Shown here in pieces: positions 8,497 through 17,126 of a stretch of DNA of 64,000 nucleotides. Origin of the DNA: Comamonadaceae bacterium (GTDB lineage: Bacteria > Pseudomonadota > Gammaproteobacteria > Burkholderiales > Burkholderiaceae_C); NCBI GenBank assembly GCA_947456305.1, contig CANGPN010000005.1, forward strand, positions 101,570 to 165,569. The letters run 5' to 3'. Under the pieces are notes generated by a model that did no database searches, had not been told where the DNA came from, and saw nothing but the letters and a program-made list of their open reading frames with translations. How positions within the stretch are numbered: position 1 is the stretch's first letter; every line of letters starts with the position of its first letter. Made by a program: the position numbers and the translations under genes.

Positions 8497-10065
8497 ATGA
8501 GAAAAATAATCAGATTATTACTGTCTTCTTTATTTTTAATCGCGCTCAATGGCTTGGCTGCAGATTGTCCATTGAATCTACAAATCGCAGATACTTTAAA
8601 GAAAACCTTATGCATTGATAAATTTCCAATTGGAAACACTGTACCCAACGGATATGATAAAAAACTCAATGACATAGTAAAAAACTTCAAATGTTTCTCT
8701 TTGGCAGTCAGTACAGATTCAAAATGTGAGGCAGTCGGCGTTTCCAATAAATGGGATGCCCACTGCGGGAATGTAAAAGCCGGCATACAACGGAATGAAG
8801 ATGCGCTAGGCCAATGCCAGAGAAGCGGTTGTGCCTGCAAATTAGTGATAGATACTTCGGTGATTATTGATGCAAACTTGTTTTATTCAAAAACGCTAGA
8901 AGCCAATTTAGAAGATAAGCCTCAGAGTAATGAAGACAAAAAAAATTCAAACAGCAAATCAAATAATAGTGAAGCAAAGCTTGATTTGCCAAAGCAAACA
9001 GATAAAAAGCAACAGACAGGTTTTTCAATCAATGTGGAAACCACCGGCCCGGACTCAAGCGGTTTGGTAGTCATTCAAATTCAAGCAAATGCAGATACCA
9101 GATCACTGAAGATCAATGACGAAGAACTTGGCGGCAAGATTGGAGGTAAATATACGGTCAAGAAAATAGTACGGGTCGGACAGGAAACAAAATTCACGTT
9201 CACCGGTACCGACATCGGCGGTAATTTCGACAGCAAAACAATTTCGGTTACCCGCCAGGCAGCTGATTCAAAAGCTGTTTTCACCCAGCTTAACGCTGCC
9301 AATGTCAAACAGCAGCCCGCCAGAGATGCTATTGCCATCATCATCGGGATAGAAAAGTACAAACGGGTAGCCAAGGCTGATTTTGCCAACGCGGATGCAC
9401 AGGATTTTTATGACTACGCCAGTCGGGCTCTGGGTATCAAGCCCGAGGATATCAAGCTGCTGGTTGATGACGGGGCTGACGATGTGGAGATTTACAGAAC
9501 ATTTCAAAATTGGTTGCCTTTGAAGGTTAAAAAAGGGAAAACAGATGTATTTGTCTTTTTCAGCGGCCATGGGCTGCCCAGCCAGGATGGAAAATCGCTG
9601 GTGCTGTTACCCTGGGGTGTAGATAAAGACTTTGTCGATAAAACTGCAATCAATCAGCAGGAAATCATTTCTGCTTTACAAGCAGTACAACCCAAATCCG
9701 TCACTATGTTTATAGATAGTTGCTACAGTGGACAAACGAGAAGCGGGGATACCTTATTGGCAAGTGCCAGACCTATTTCACTGAAGGTATCGGAAACTTC
9801 ATATCCGGCTAATTTCACGGTGATTTCCGCCTCGGCCCCTGATCAATTATCTTCCTCCAGCCCCGAGCTAAAGCACGGCATCTTCAGCTATTACTTGATG
9901 AAAGGCATGGAGGGCGACGCTGACCTGAACAAGGATGGCAGGATCACAGTGGCCGAAATGCAGGAATATCTGAGTGACATGGTGGGCAGGCAGGCCATGG
10001 GCATGAATCGCAAACAGCAACCGCAGTTATTTGGTGACCCCGACCGTATTCTTGTCGGTAGGTAA
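8497..10065 (+). CDS. Exported caspase family (peptidase C14) protein
   Basis: The ATG at 8497 is preceded by AGGAG at 8482-8486 and opens a signal peptide (MRKIIRLLLSSLFLIALNGL), so it is preferred over the ATG at 8470. A Cys-rich N-terminal segment, a low-complexity Asn/Lys linker and an Ig-like sandwich (about residues 170-250) precede the caspase domain (about 275-520). The catalytic dyad is present: His358 in FFSGHG and Cys409 in DSCYSG. A Ca-loop-like stretch DLNKDGRITVAEM follows. The domain is shared with the next gene and with the one at 59973-61511. Because it is exported, it should act in the periplasm or outside, unlike cytoplasmic defence caspases. Confidence 0.85.
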   Translation: MRKIIRLLLSSLFLIALNGLAADCPLNLQIADTLKKTLCIDKFPIGNTVPNGYDKKLNDIVKNFKCFSLAVSTDSKCEAVGVSNKWDAHCGNVKAGIQRNEDALGQCQRSGCACKLVIDTSVIIDANLFYSKTLEANLEDKPQSNEDKKNSNSKSNNSEAKLDLPKQTDKKQQTGFSINVETTGPDSSGLVVIQIQANADTRSLKINDEELGGKIGGKYTVKKIVRVGQETKFTFTGTDIGGNFDSKTISVTRQAADSKAVFTQLNAANVKQQPARDAIAIIIGIEKYKRVAKADFANADAQDFYDYASRALGIKPEDIKLLVDDGADDVEIYRTFQNWLPLKVKKGKTDVFVFFSGHGLPSQDGKSLVLLPWGVDKDFVDKTAINQQEIISALQAVQPKSVTMFIDSCYSGQTRSGDTLLASARPISLKVSETSYPANFTVISASAPDQLSSSSPELKHGIFSYYLMKGMEGDADLNKDGRITVAEMQEYLSDMVGRQAMGMNRKQQPQLFGDPDRILVGR

Positions 10066-10076
10066 AGAATGCCAGC

Positions 10077-11615
10077 ATGAAATTTTTAAGAATATCAGTT
10101 TTGTCTGCCTTGGCGCTTGGGGTTGCGGTCAATGCTGTGGCACAAAGCCAATTGCCTGTATGTGTAGGCAAAGATGCCAGACGCTGGACCCATTGCCAGG
10201 GCATTCACAACTTTACCAATGGCGACCGTTACGAAGGTGAATTCAAGGACGGCAAACTCCATGGCTGGGGTACTTATTACCATTTGGCCAATAACCAGTT
10301 CCAAGGGGATAAATACACAGGCCAATTCCTCAACAGTACCCGCCAAGGCGGCGGTAGATATGTATTTGCCAATGGCAGCGAAGCTCTTGAAGGTCTATGG
10401 AATACGGGTATTTTTGTACGGGCAGAGAAGATCAATCTTCAACCGCCTAGCGATTTCACTTTGCTTGAAGAGCGAAGACGAATTGACGAGGACAAGACAC
10501 GTCTTGCCGAGGAGCGCCGCCAAATGGAAGAGGAGCGCAAAAGGCGTGAAACAGCAAAAGCCAATACCAAAATTGAATTGCGGGTAGTCATATCCGAACC
10601 TGATGCAAGTGGCCTTGTATTGCTTTCCATACAGACCGGGGTAGACACCAGTTCACTGAAGGTCAATGGTGACGAACTGGGTGGCAATGACAAAGGGATT
10701 TATCAGATCAAGCGCTTGCCCAAAGTAGGCCAGGACACGGTGTACAACATTGTGGCTTTGGACGGGTACGGTAATTCAGTCAACAAAAGCATTGTGCTCA
10801 AAGGGCAGACGCTCTCAACAAAGCAAGTTCTCACCACCTTGAATCCTGAAAACCTCAAGAAATCAGCCCCCAGGGATGCAGTTGCGATTATTGTGGGGAT
10901 CCAAGACTACAAGCGGCTTCCTAAAGCAGATTTTGCTAATGATGATGCAAGATCTTTCTATGACTATGCAGTCAGAGCTTTGGGTATCAAACCTGACAAC
11001 ATCAAAATGTTGATCGACGGCGAAGCAGAGCAGGTGGAGATACTGAGCGCTTTCAAAAGCTGGCTGCCTTCTTATGTCAACAAAGGTAAAACCGATGTGT
11101 ACGTGTTTTATAGCGGACACGGCTTGCCATCAACAGATGGTAAATCCTTGTTTCTGCTGCCTCAAAATGGTCACAAAGACTATCTGCTAGAAACCGGTAT
11201 AGATCAGAACAGTCTGGTGGCGGCCATATCGGCAGCAAAGCCCAAATCGGTCACGTTATTTATCGACAGTTGTTACAGCGGCAGTACCCGTTCAGGCGAG
11301 ACATTGCTGGCAAGTGCCCGGCCGATAGTGCTCAAAGCCAGTGAAAGTATTTTCCCAAGTAACTTCACCGTGATCACTGCTTCATCACTGGATCAAATTT
11401 CATCTTCAAGTCCTGAACTCAAGCACGGAATATTTAGTTTTTATGTGATGAAAGGCTTGGAAGGCGCCGCAGATTTGAATGGGGACGGAAAAATTACCGC
11501 AGGTGAACTACAGGTTTATCTTGCAGATGTCGTACCTCGCCAAGCGATGAAAATGAACCGCAGGCAGGAGCCCCAATTGGCGGGTGATGCAGATCGCATA
11601 CTGGTTGTCAAATAA
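10077..11615 (+). CDS. Exported MORN-repeat caspase family protein
   Basis: Order of parts: signal peptide (cleaved after NAVAQ), three MORN repeats (about residues 48-112, for example YEGEFKDGKLHGWGTYY), a charged coiled coil (about 125-165, LLEERRRIDEDKTRLAEERR), an Ig-like domain (about 170-255) and the caspase domain (about 265-505). The dyad is His348 (YSGHG) and Cys399 (DSCYSG), and a DLNGDGKITAGEL loop may bind calcium. MORN repeats often contact membrane lipids. The gene at 59973-61511 is the same length, places both catalytic residues at the same positions and is a clear paralog. It lies 11 bases after the previous caspase gene, so both are in one transcript. Confidence 0.87.
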   Translation: MKFLRISVLSALALGVAVNAVAQSQLPVCVGKDARRWTHCQGIHNFTNGDRYEGEFKDGKLHGWGTYYHLANNQFQGDKYTGQFLNSTRQGGGRYVFANGSEALEGLWNTGIFVRAEKINLQPPSDFTLLEERRRIDEDKTRLAEERRQMEEERKRRETAKANTKIELRVVISEPDASGLVLLSIQTGVDTSSLKVNGDELGGNDKGIYQIKRLPKVGQDTVYNIVALDGYGNSVNKSIVLKGQTLSTKQVLTTLNPENLKKSAPRDAVAIIVGIQDYKRLPKADFANDDARSFYDYAVRALGIKPDNIKMLIDGEAEQVEILSAFKSWLPSYVNKGKTDVYVFYSGHGLPSTDGKSLFLLPQNGHKDYLLETGIDQNSLVAAISAAKPKSVTLFIDSCYSGSTRSGETLLASARPIVLKASESIFPSNFTVITASSLDQISSSSPELKHGIFSFYVMKGLEGAADLNGDGKITAGELQVYLADVVPRQAMKMNRRQEPQLAGDADRILVVK

Positions 11616-11993
11616 ATGACGAATTTTCACATGTGCCTCATTCGAGCCTTATCAAATGGTTTGCTAGTGACAGCAATATTAAGCTCTGCCAGCAGCGTTA
11701 TTGCGCAGGTGTCTTTCGTCGACGGAATACCACCCATGGAGGGTGTGACATCAGTTCGACAGCCTAATGGGGTGAATGAAACTCAGCGCGAAGATAAATT
11801 TTGGGATGATGTGAAAAATGTAGGTAACAAAGAAGCATTCGAAGCGTATATCAATGCTTATCCTAAAGGCCGCTACGTTAATATTGCCAAAGCCAATTTG
11901 TCACAACTCAAAGCGAATAATGCTTCTGCAAGCAAAAAAGAAAGTGACGCAGAGTTAGGCTTGAAAGTATTCAAGCTACTTTTAATGAAATAG
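11616..11993 (+). CDS. Exported protein, short paralog of the FGE-fold partner
   Basis: The ATG follows directly on the stop of the MORN caspase gene (TAAATG). After a signal peptide ending near VIAQ the mature N-terminus reads VSFVDGIPPMEGVTS, closely matching VSSGEGFSPMEGVST at the N-terminus of the 453-residue protein encoded at 61525, which also sits right after a MORN caspase. The rest differs: here only a short helical segment follows, with the motif FEAYINAYPKGRYVNIAKANL, often seen in proteins that accompany caspases. So this is either a reduced or a differently specialised partner of the caspase. Function unknown. Confidence 0.65.
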   Translation: MTNFHMCLIRALSNGLLVTAILSSASSVIAQVSFVDGIPPMEGVTSVRQPNGVNETQREDKFWDDVKNVGNKEAFEAYINAYPKGRYVNIAKANLSQLKANNASASKKESDAELGLKVFKLLLMK

Positions 11994-12104
11994 ATCTATG
12001 CGCTCATAGCAGACAATATGAAATGCAAAGAGTGCCATTAGAATGACAAAAAGTTTTTCAATATTTAATAATCCAATTTGTATTGCACACAGAAACTAAA
12101 AATC

Positions 12105-12497
12105 ATGATGAATCGTGTTTTATTCCCCCTCTCATTTTGTCTATGCCTTATGTTGAGTGCTTGCGGAGGAGAACCCAGCTCAACTGAAATAACCAAGGCT
12201 GTTGAAGATTTATTCAAAAATGACTCTTCTTTTGCAACAGGAAAAAAATTGCTTGGTATATTAGCTGCGACCGCCGGTGTACAAGATATAAAGGTAGATT
12301 CAATTGACAAAATAGGTTGTGAGCCTAACGGAAAAAATGCCTATTTATGTGAAGTTGCAGTTGAATACACCATTAGTAACAGTGAAGGCAGCCTTTCTGA
12401 CTTGCTTGGTATCGGCGGTCATAAACGCTCAATAAATAAATACCGCCTTGTTAAAACCTCAAAAGGTTGGATCATTGACGATAGTTCTCCGCAATGA
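12105..12497 (+). CDS. Small lipoprotein, unknown function
   Basis: Starting at the ATG at 12105 (a second ATG follows at once) the product is 130 residues with a lipobox LSAC (Cys20), so it is a membrane-anchored periplasmic lipoprotein. The mature part has a helix (TEITKAVEDLFKND) and then strands with two Cys (IGCEPNGKNAYLCEVAVEY) and ends in a NTF2/DUF4878-like strand KTSKGWIIDDSS. That suggests a small cystatin- or NTF2-like fold, not a specific family. The stop overlaps the next start as ATGA. Confidence 0.6.
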   Translation: MMNRVLFPLSFCLCLMLSACGGEPSSTEITKAVEDLFKNDSSFATGKKLLGILAATAGVQDIKVDSIDKIGCEPNGKNAYLCEVAVEYTISNSEGSLSDLLGIGGHKRSINKYRLVKTSKGWIIDDSSPQ

Positions 12498-12856
12498 TAA
12501 AAAAATCAATAATTGTCCTGGCGTTTATATTTATAAATATATCGCATGCCCAATCAACAAAAGGGCAACTTAAATCCAACGAAGCTTACCTGACTGAGAT
12601 AACTCGAAGTATTAATTCGGCTTCTTTCCAAGGTAATCAAATAATCAGAAAAAGTCTCAAAAATGAGCCTTTCAGTATTCCGGTTGACTGGCGCCTAGTG
12701 AGCGTAATTAATTCGCCCTCAAATAATAATTCTAGCCCTGAATACGTGCTTTTTTTTCAAGACTCAAATGCCGCAGTTCATTCCTTAGGGATTCTATCGG
12801 ATGGACTGCTTTCAGGTAATAATTTAATATATATTCCTTCTTCTTCTCCAAAGTAA
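12494..12856 (+). CDS. Small exported protein, unknown function
   Basis: A 120-residue product with a signal peptide (IIVLAFIFINISHAQ) and a mature domain of mixed helix and strand containing NEPFSIPVDWRLVSVINS. No family recognised. It is translationally coupled to the lipoprotein upstream, so the pair probably works together. Both are clearly AT-rich. It is the last gene of the run before a 120-base gap without an obvious gene. Confidence 0.55.
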   Translation: MIKKSIIVLAFIFINISHAQSTKGQLKSNEAYLTEITRSINSASFQGNQIIRKSLKNEPFSIPVDWRLVSVINSPSNNNSSPEYVLFFQDSNAAVHSLGILSDGLLSGNNLIYIPSSSPK

Positions 12857-12979
12857 ATTCCAAATTTTTGATATTTAAGTGTGCTTGCCTGAATTATGTG
12901 TAAATTAGAATAAAATGATCTAATATTCATTTTGAATTCTTGCGTTTAATAAGTTTTTCATAAAATATTCAAGCAAATC

Positions 12980-13411
12980 ATGGCAATCAATCTCAGAAAA
13001 TCAACTGGCAGTGAGAATTCATTTAGCTGTGACGATAAAATTGCGTCAAGTATAATTGATAGCTATTGCGATATAGAATTGCGTGACAGTTTGATAGCTT
13101 ATTGCGCTAAAATTAATAATCAATCGATAGAAGATGCAGCTATTGTAGTTGATATTAAATTAGAAAAAATTAGCTGTACCAATGAATTTATGCTTTGCCG
13201 TGAATTAAATAATATCTTATTTAGATTTACCGGAAAAGATAAAAAATTAGACGATAAAGAGCGCGAAGATCTTATTCAAATGGTTTGTAAGCCTAGAGTC
13301 GGATTTGCTAAAGGATTAGCTCTCGATGTAGCTGAAAAATCAATCATTGAATATTGCCGTAAAAATCAAGTCAAGGTTAAAATGGGATTATGGCGCTGGG
13401 AAATCCCCTGA
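12980..13411 (+). CDS. Cytoplasmic hypothetical protein sharing a domain with its neighbour
   Basis: No signal peptide or membrane helix. Residues about 60-130 align with the N-terminal region of the next gene: both have L..(F/L)L.(F)T..DK.LD.KE..D followed by a Gly-Lys turn, GL...VA and a YC..N helix. The shared unit is about 100 residues, all-helical with acidic turns (KDKKLDDKEREDL), superficially like an EF-hand or TerB-type helical bundle, though I cannot assign it. This protein has several Cys (for example SYCDIELRD, MLCREL, MVCKPR, EYCRKN) that its relative lacks. It precedes the Ter cluster and may be part of it. Confidence 0.55.
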   Translation: MAINLRKSTGSENSFSCDDKIASSIIDSYCDIELRDSLIAYCAKINNQSIEDAAIVVDIKLEKISCTNEFMLCRELNNILFRFTGKDKKLDDKEREDLIQMVCKPRVGFAKGLALDVAEKSIIEYCRKNQVKVKMGLWRWEIP

Positions 13412-13438
13412 GTAGAATAGCAATTAAAGGTATCTTTT

Positions 13439-14266
13439 ATGAATGAAATTGAAAAAAATTGGCTGGAAAATAGAGTAAAAGTTTCGGTCGATGATGATTT
13501 TTACCTTGACCGAGACGAAGAAAAAAGAATCAAGGAAGAGGCTGCATCCAGGAATATTCATAATAACGACATAGAATTTACCATCAGAAGCATACTGGAA
13601 AAAACCGGTTCAGTCAGTGAGCGTTTATTAGTAGACGAATTAGACAGGCTTCTTCGTCAATTTACAGACAATGACAAACGGCTCGATAAAAAAGAAGAAA
13701 AAGATGCAATGGATCAGGTTTTAATAGCCGGACCGGGAAAAAAGAAAGGCTTGGATCCGCGTGTGGCCAGCGAATATGTAGATACTTTTTGCAAGGCAAA
13801 CGGTCTAAAGCGAGATAGTGTAAGCGGTAAATCCTGGATTTTTACTTTAATTATTCCCTTATTTATTGTTGTATCAGGTTTTTTTGGATGGTCATATCTC
13901 CACAATGGCGGTCATTCCATAGTTATTATTAACGATAAAGAGCGTGCTGAAATAGATTTTCAACTTGATCGTGCGAAATTATTTGTCAAACAAGCTCAAT
14001 ATACAGATCCGCCTGAACGTTCAGCTAAATCTTGCTTAGACAAAATTCGCCAAATAGATCCTAAAGGTCAGTATCGAGGCGAAGAGGTTAATGATGTTGT
14101 CAGAAAAATTGTTATTCATTATTTACAGCTTGCAGATAAAAGCTTCGCTGCAAAGGATTTTGCCGGGGTCAGTAAATGGATTGAGCGAGCCAAATTAATG
14201 GGGGGAGAGATGGAACTGATATTAGAGAAAGAGCGCCAGTACGGTGTGCCATCAAGGAAAAATTAA
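13439..14266 (+). CDS. Single-pass membrane protein with the same helical domain
   Basis: Three parts: a cytoplasmic helical domain (residues 1-125) related to the preceding protein (FTDNDKRLDKKEEKD, KKGLDPRVASEYVDTFCK), one membrane helix (about 138-157, WIFTLIIPLFIVVSGFFGW) and a C-terminal helical domain (about 170-270) that looks like a TPR or coiled helical repeat. There is no cleavable signal, so the N-terminal domain should be in the cytoplasm and the C-terminal one in the periplasm. A possible adaptor connecting the Ter cytoplasmic complex to the membrane, by position only. It converges on the HAD gene with nine bases between stops. Confidence 0.6.
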   Translation: MNEIEKNWLENRVKVSVDDDFYLDRDEEKRIKEEAASRNIHNNDIEFTIRSILEKTGSVSERLLVDELDRLLRQFTDNDKRLDKKEEKDAMDQVLIAGPGKKKGLDPRVASEYVDTFCKANGLKRDSVSGKSWIFTLIIPLFIVVSGFFGWSYLHNGGHSIVIINDKERAEIDFQLDRAKLFVKQAQYTDPPERSAKSCLDKIRQIDPKGQYRGEEVNDVVRKIVIHYLQLADKSFAAKDFAGVSKWIERAKLMGGEMELILEKERQYGVPSRKN

Positions 14267-14275
14267 ATTTTCCTT

Positions 14276-14896
14276 TCAGTATAAAGCGCCACCTTGTTCG
14301 AATGCTCTGTAAAACGGGTGGTCTGCTGCTTTCAGGAGCTCTTTGTCACCGGTTGAATCTCCATAGGAGTACAGTTCAAATTTGCTGAGCGAACCTAAGA
14401 GCTCGTTTAATCTGACGATTTTTTCAGGTCCTCTGCAATTTAGTCCGACTAAATCTCCATCATAGAGATGGTTATAGCTGCTTAATTGAGTACAAAGTAA
14501 ATTATCAAAACCTAATTTTTCAGCAACCGGTTTTAAATAAATATCCAGTGAAGCACTCACCATAATAAGTCTATCGCCTCTTTCTTTATGCCATTGTATT
14601 CGTGCGAGTGCAGATGGACGTAGCCATTGCTCAATATGAATGGCATGCAGTTTACCTATTTCTGTCATTGATTCAGTAGAGCAACCCGTAAACAGCTTTT
14701 GTATCAGCTTTTTTTTAAATTGATCTCTGTTTATAAATCCTAAAGCAAAACTAAGTCCGTCAAATGCCATTGATAATAAAACTTTATTCAGTAACAGGCT
14801 TCCAAATGCCAGTTTCAGAAAAGGAAGAAATGTATCTCTGTCAGTGATTGTTATATCAAAATCAAATGCGGCTACGATAGGGCGCTTTAATTCCAT
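14276..14896 (-). CDS. HAD-IB family hydrolase (phosphatase)
   Basis: A 206-residue HAD-superfamily subclass IB enzyme, the class containing SerB-like phosphatases. Motif I is FDFDITITDRD (nucleophile Asp12, acid/base Asp14; the usual Gly-Thr is Ile-Thr here), motif II is the Ser in LIMVSASLD, motif III is the Lys in GPEKIVRL and motif IV is YGDSTGDKEL. A helical cap lies between motifs I and II, as in the HAD-SF-IB-hyp1 group. The substrate is unknown. It follows the TerX-like and TerC genes on the same strand, and HAD phosphatases are regular members of Ter gene clusters. Confidence 0.85.
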   Translation of the reverse strand: MELKRPIVAAFDFDITITDRDTFLPFLKLAFGSLLLNKVLLSMAFDGLSFALGFINRDQFKKKLIQKLFTGCSTESMTEIGKLHAIHIEQWLRPSALARIQWHKERGDRLIMVSASLDIYLKPVAEKLGFDNLLCTQLSSYNHLYDGDLVGLNCRGPEKIVRLNELLGSLSKFELYSYGDSTGDKELLKAADHPFYRAFEQGGALY

Positions 14897-14954
14897 TTTT
14901 TTATTAAAGCGCGCTAAAGTTTGAATTGATTATGATAGAAAAATGAATTTAAAT

Positions 14955-15650
14955 TTAAGAATATTTTTTAATCCAACTTACAAAAGAATCGGCAGGCGAA
15001 GGCTCACCTATGGCGTTAAATTTCCAATTGTCATTTTCCCTGACTAATTCAGCAAACAGCATAGACCTACAATCTTCAAAACCTTTTCCGCCTGATAAGT
15101 CATAACGCGCCATTTCAGCACCACGTGCATCCACAGCTCTGATGTAAGCTTGTTTAACTTTTCCGAAGGCTTGATCATTTTCAATGCCGTTATAGATTTG
15201 TACAATGAAAGCAATTTTTTGATAATCGCTTGAAAGTGAATTAAGTTTGACAATAATTTGCTCATCATCACCATCGCCTTCTCCGGTTCTATTGTCACCG
15301 GTTGTATAAATATGTCCTGAACTGTGTGATTCGTAGTTGTAAAAAATAATATCACCATCGGCCAATATCATCTGACCCTGTTGATCTTTTTCAATATTTA
15401 CTTTTCCGTCATGCCCGCAAAGAAATGCAATAACATCAAGGTCATATTCTTCAGGTACTTGAATCAATTCTGTCGCAGTTTCAGTTCCTCCAAACATACC
15501 TGCGATACCAGCTTTCTTTTTTTCCACCGTTTGTTCAATGGTTTTAAAAGAATCAGCGACATCCCACCCGAGGCCAATAGTAACTTGTGAGAGGTCAAAT
15601 TCACTTTTCTTTAGGCTGATGCCTTGACCTTTAGATAAAGAAACTGCCAT
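14955..15650 (-). CDS. TerD family protein, TerX-like
   Basis: TerD-fold proteins are small calcium-binding beta-sandwich proteins of the tellurite/chemical-stress system. Here the N-terminus MAVSLSKGQGISL, the strand VTIGLGWDVAD, and the acidic Ca-binding motif [10 protein letters not shown] (GDGDDE at 125-130) are all present. Residues about 35-68 are an insertion with KKKAGIAGMFGG, a feature of TerX-type members, which also explains the length of 231. The ATG at 15650 is preceded by GAGGAAACAAGAC. It lies 30 bases after terC, so TerC, this protein and the HAD phosphatase form one operon. Probably binds the cytoplasmic side of TerC, as proposed for the family. Confidence 0.88.
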   Translation of the reverse strand: MAVSLSKGQGISLKKSEFDLSQVTIGLGWDVADSFKTIEQTVEKKKAGIAGMFGGTETATELIQVPEEYDLDVIAFLCGHDGKVNIEKDQQGQMILADGDIIFYNYESHSSGHIYTTGDNRTGEGDGDDEQIIVKLNSLSSDYQKIAFIVQIYNGIENDQAFGKVKQAYIRAVDARGAEMARYDLSGGKGFEDCRSMLFAELVRENDNWKFNAIGEPSPADSFVSWIKKYS

Positions 15651-15680
15651 GTCTTGTTTCCTCTTGATCGTTATTTGAAA

Positions 15681-16724
15681 TTAGTTGTCTGAATCTGATG
15701 AGCGATTATGTCGTATTGAGGTAAGAAGTGCTATTAAAATAAACCCTGCTCCTATGCATCCGGTCACAATTTCAGGAATATGAACGCCTTGAACAGTTTC
15801 TGCAAGCATGATCATAGACAAAGCACCAATTGCATAATGAGCACCGTGCTCAAGAAAAACATACTCATCTAAAGTGCCTTTACGAACCAGAGATACGGTT
15901 AATGAGCGCACAAACATAGCTCCAATAGCCAATCCAAGCATGATGATGACAATGTCACGGGTAATTGCAAATGCGCCAATTACTCCATCAAATGAAAATG
16001 AGGCATCTAAAACTTCTAAATATAAAAATCCGGCAATTCCATTGCGAGTGACCGTGGTAGTCACGCCATCACCGGATTCTTCGGATTCAAATAGCTTATC
16101 TAAACTGCTGACTGCAATGAATAAGATAATGCCTGATACACCGGCAATCAAAAAAGAGCCGCGTGCACTTGCTTCTATTGGTAGCCACTGGTAAAAGGCG
16201 AATAAAACGGCGAGTGCTAGCATGATGCTGATGGAATCGAGTTTGCCAAGCTGGCTTAATTTTTCTTCAATTTGTCCTAACCAATGCAATTCTTTGCCTT
16301 CATCAAATAGAAAAGAAAAGAATATCATTAATAAAAATATACCGCCAAACGCACCAATGGCCACATGATGAGCTTGCAGGTGATTTGAATACTCTTCGGG
16401 TCTGTTGAGCGCCATGTTCCAAACCGATGCCATATCCAATTCTGTTGCCACAGAAACAATGACAATAGGAAAAAGTAATCGCATTCCGACCACTGCAACC
16501 AAAATTCCTAAAGTTAAAAATATTTGCTGCCACTTGGCATCCATATCTTTCAATATCGAGGCGTTAACTACGGCGTTGTCAAATGACAGACTGACTTCCA
16601 TCAGGCCGAGAATGGCGACGATTGCTATGGCTGATTCTGCCCCCATACCAGTGCTTTGGCCCCACCAAGCGGCTATGCCGATGCAGAAAAAAGTTAGCAA
16701 TATTGAGAGCCGAAAGTCTTTCAT
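15681..16724 (-). CDS. terC: TerC-like integral membrane protein (DUF475)
   Basis: Eight or nine membrane helices and the two repeated acidic motifs of TerC/DUF475 proteins: EVSLSFDNAVV at 43-53 and EVLDASFSFDGVIGAF near 240. These Asp/Glu residues within the membrane are thought to handle metal ions. Family members include the Ter membrane anchor, Alx and MeeF-like manganese exporters. The length of 347 fits DUF475. The gene starts the minus-strand Ter operon and is divergent from the tubulin-like operon, with a 400-base AT-rich region between. The ion moved cannot be determined from sequence. Confidence 0.9.
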   Translation of the reverse strand: MKDFRLSILLTFFCIGIAAWWGQSTGMGAESAIAIVAILGLMEVSLSFDNAVVNASILKDMDAKWQQIFLTLGILVAVVGMRLLFPIVIVSVATELDMASVWNMALNRPEEYSNHLQAHHVAIGAFGGIFLLMIFFSFLFDEGKELHWLGQIEEKLSQLGKLDSISIMLALAVLFAFYQWLPIEASARGSFLIAGVSGIILFIAVSSLDKLFESEESGDGVTTTVTRNGIAGFLYLEVLDASFSFDGVIGAFAITRDIVIIMLGLAIGAMFVRSLTVSLVRKGTLDEYVFLEHGAHYAIGALSMIMLAETVQGVHIPEIVTGCIGAGFILIALLTSIRHNRSSDSDN

Positions 16725-17126
16725 TTGTTTATTCCGATATGTGGGTGGTTGAGAGAAGGATCAAGATTTAAAATTAGCTAGTTAAAAATTACACAATTAT
16801 CATTATAAGCTCAGAGTATTTTGTCAAGTTGATTTCTTTTGTATGTTTTTAGTAAAAGCAGGAGTGAAGTAATGTTATAAAAAAATTGCTTCAATAATTG
16901 TTACGGCCGTGTGTTTGCTGGGTATGATACGGAGCTTTTATATTTTTCGTGTTGAATTGTAGGATAGTAAGAGCATCACTGCTTATTTTTGCGACCATAT
17001 TTTCTTTATATTTGAAAATTCTATTAAAATTATAACTGAGCTTCAGTTACCTTGATTTAAATAAATTGTTATGGTAAGGTAATTGATAGTAATGATTCGC
17101 ATTTTGTGTGTAACAATCGATTTGAA
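16725..17126. promoter_or_regulatory. AT-rich divergent intergenic region between terC and the tubulin-like operon
   Basis: About 400 bases with no credible gene on either strand. It must hold the promoters for terC (minus) and the tubulin-like operon (plus). I see several T-rich runs (for example around 16870-16990) and TATAAT-like hexamers but no pair of -35/-10 boxes that stands out and no recognisable riboswitch. Confidence 0.35.

Noticed and set aside
3535..14266. CBASS, gasdermin or type III CRISPR-type caspase defence system
   Set aside because: No cyclase, pore-forming gasdermin, Cas or TPR-CHAT protein was seen, and the caspases carry signal peptides, so cytoplasmic abortive-infection models do not fit.
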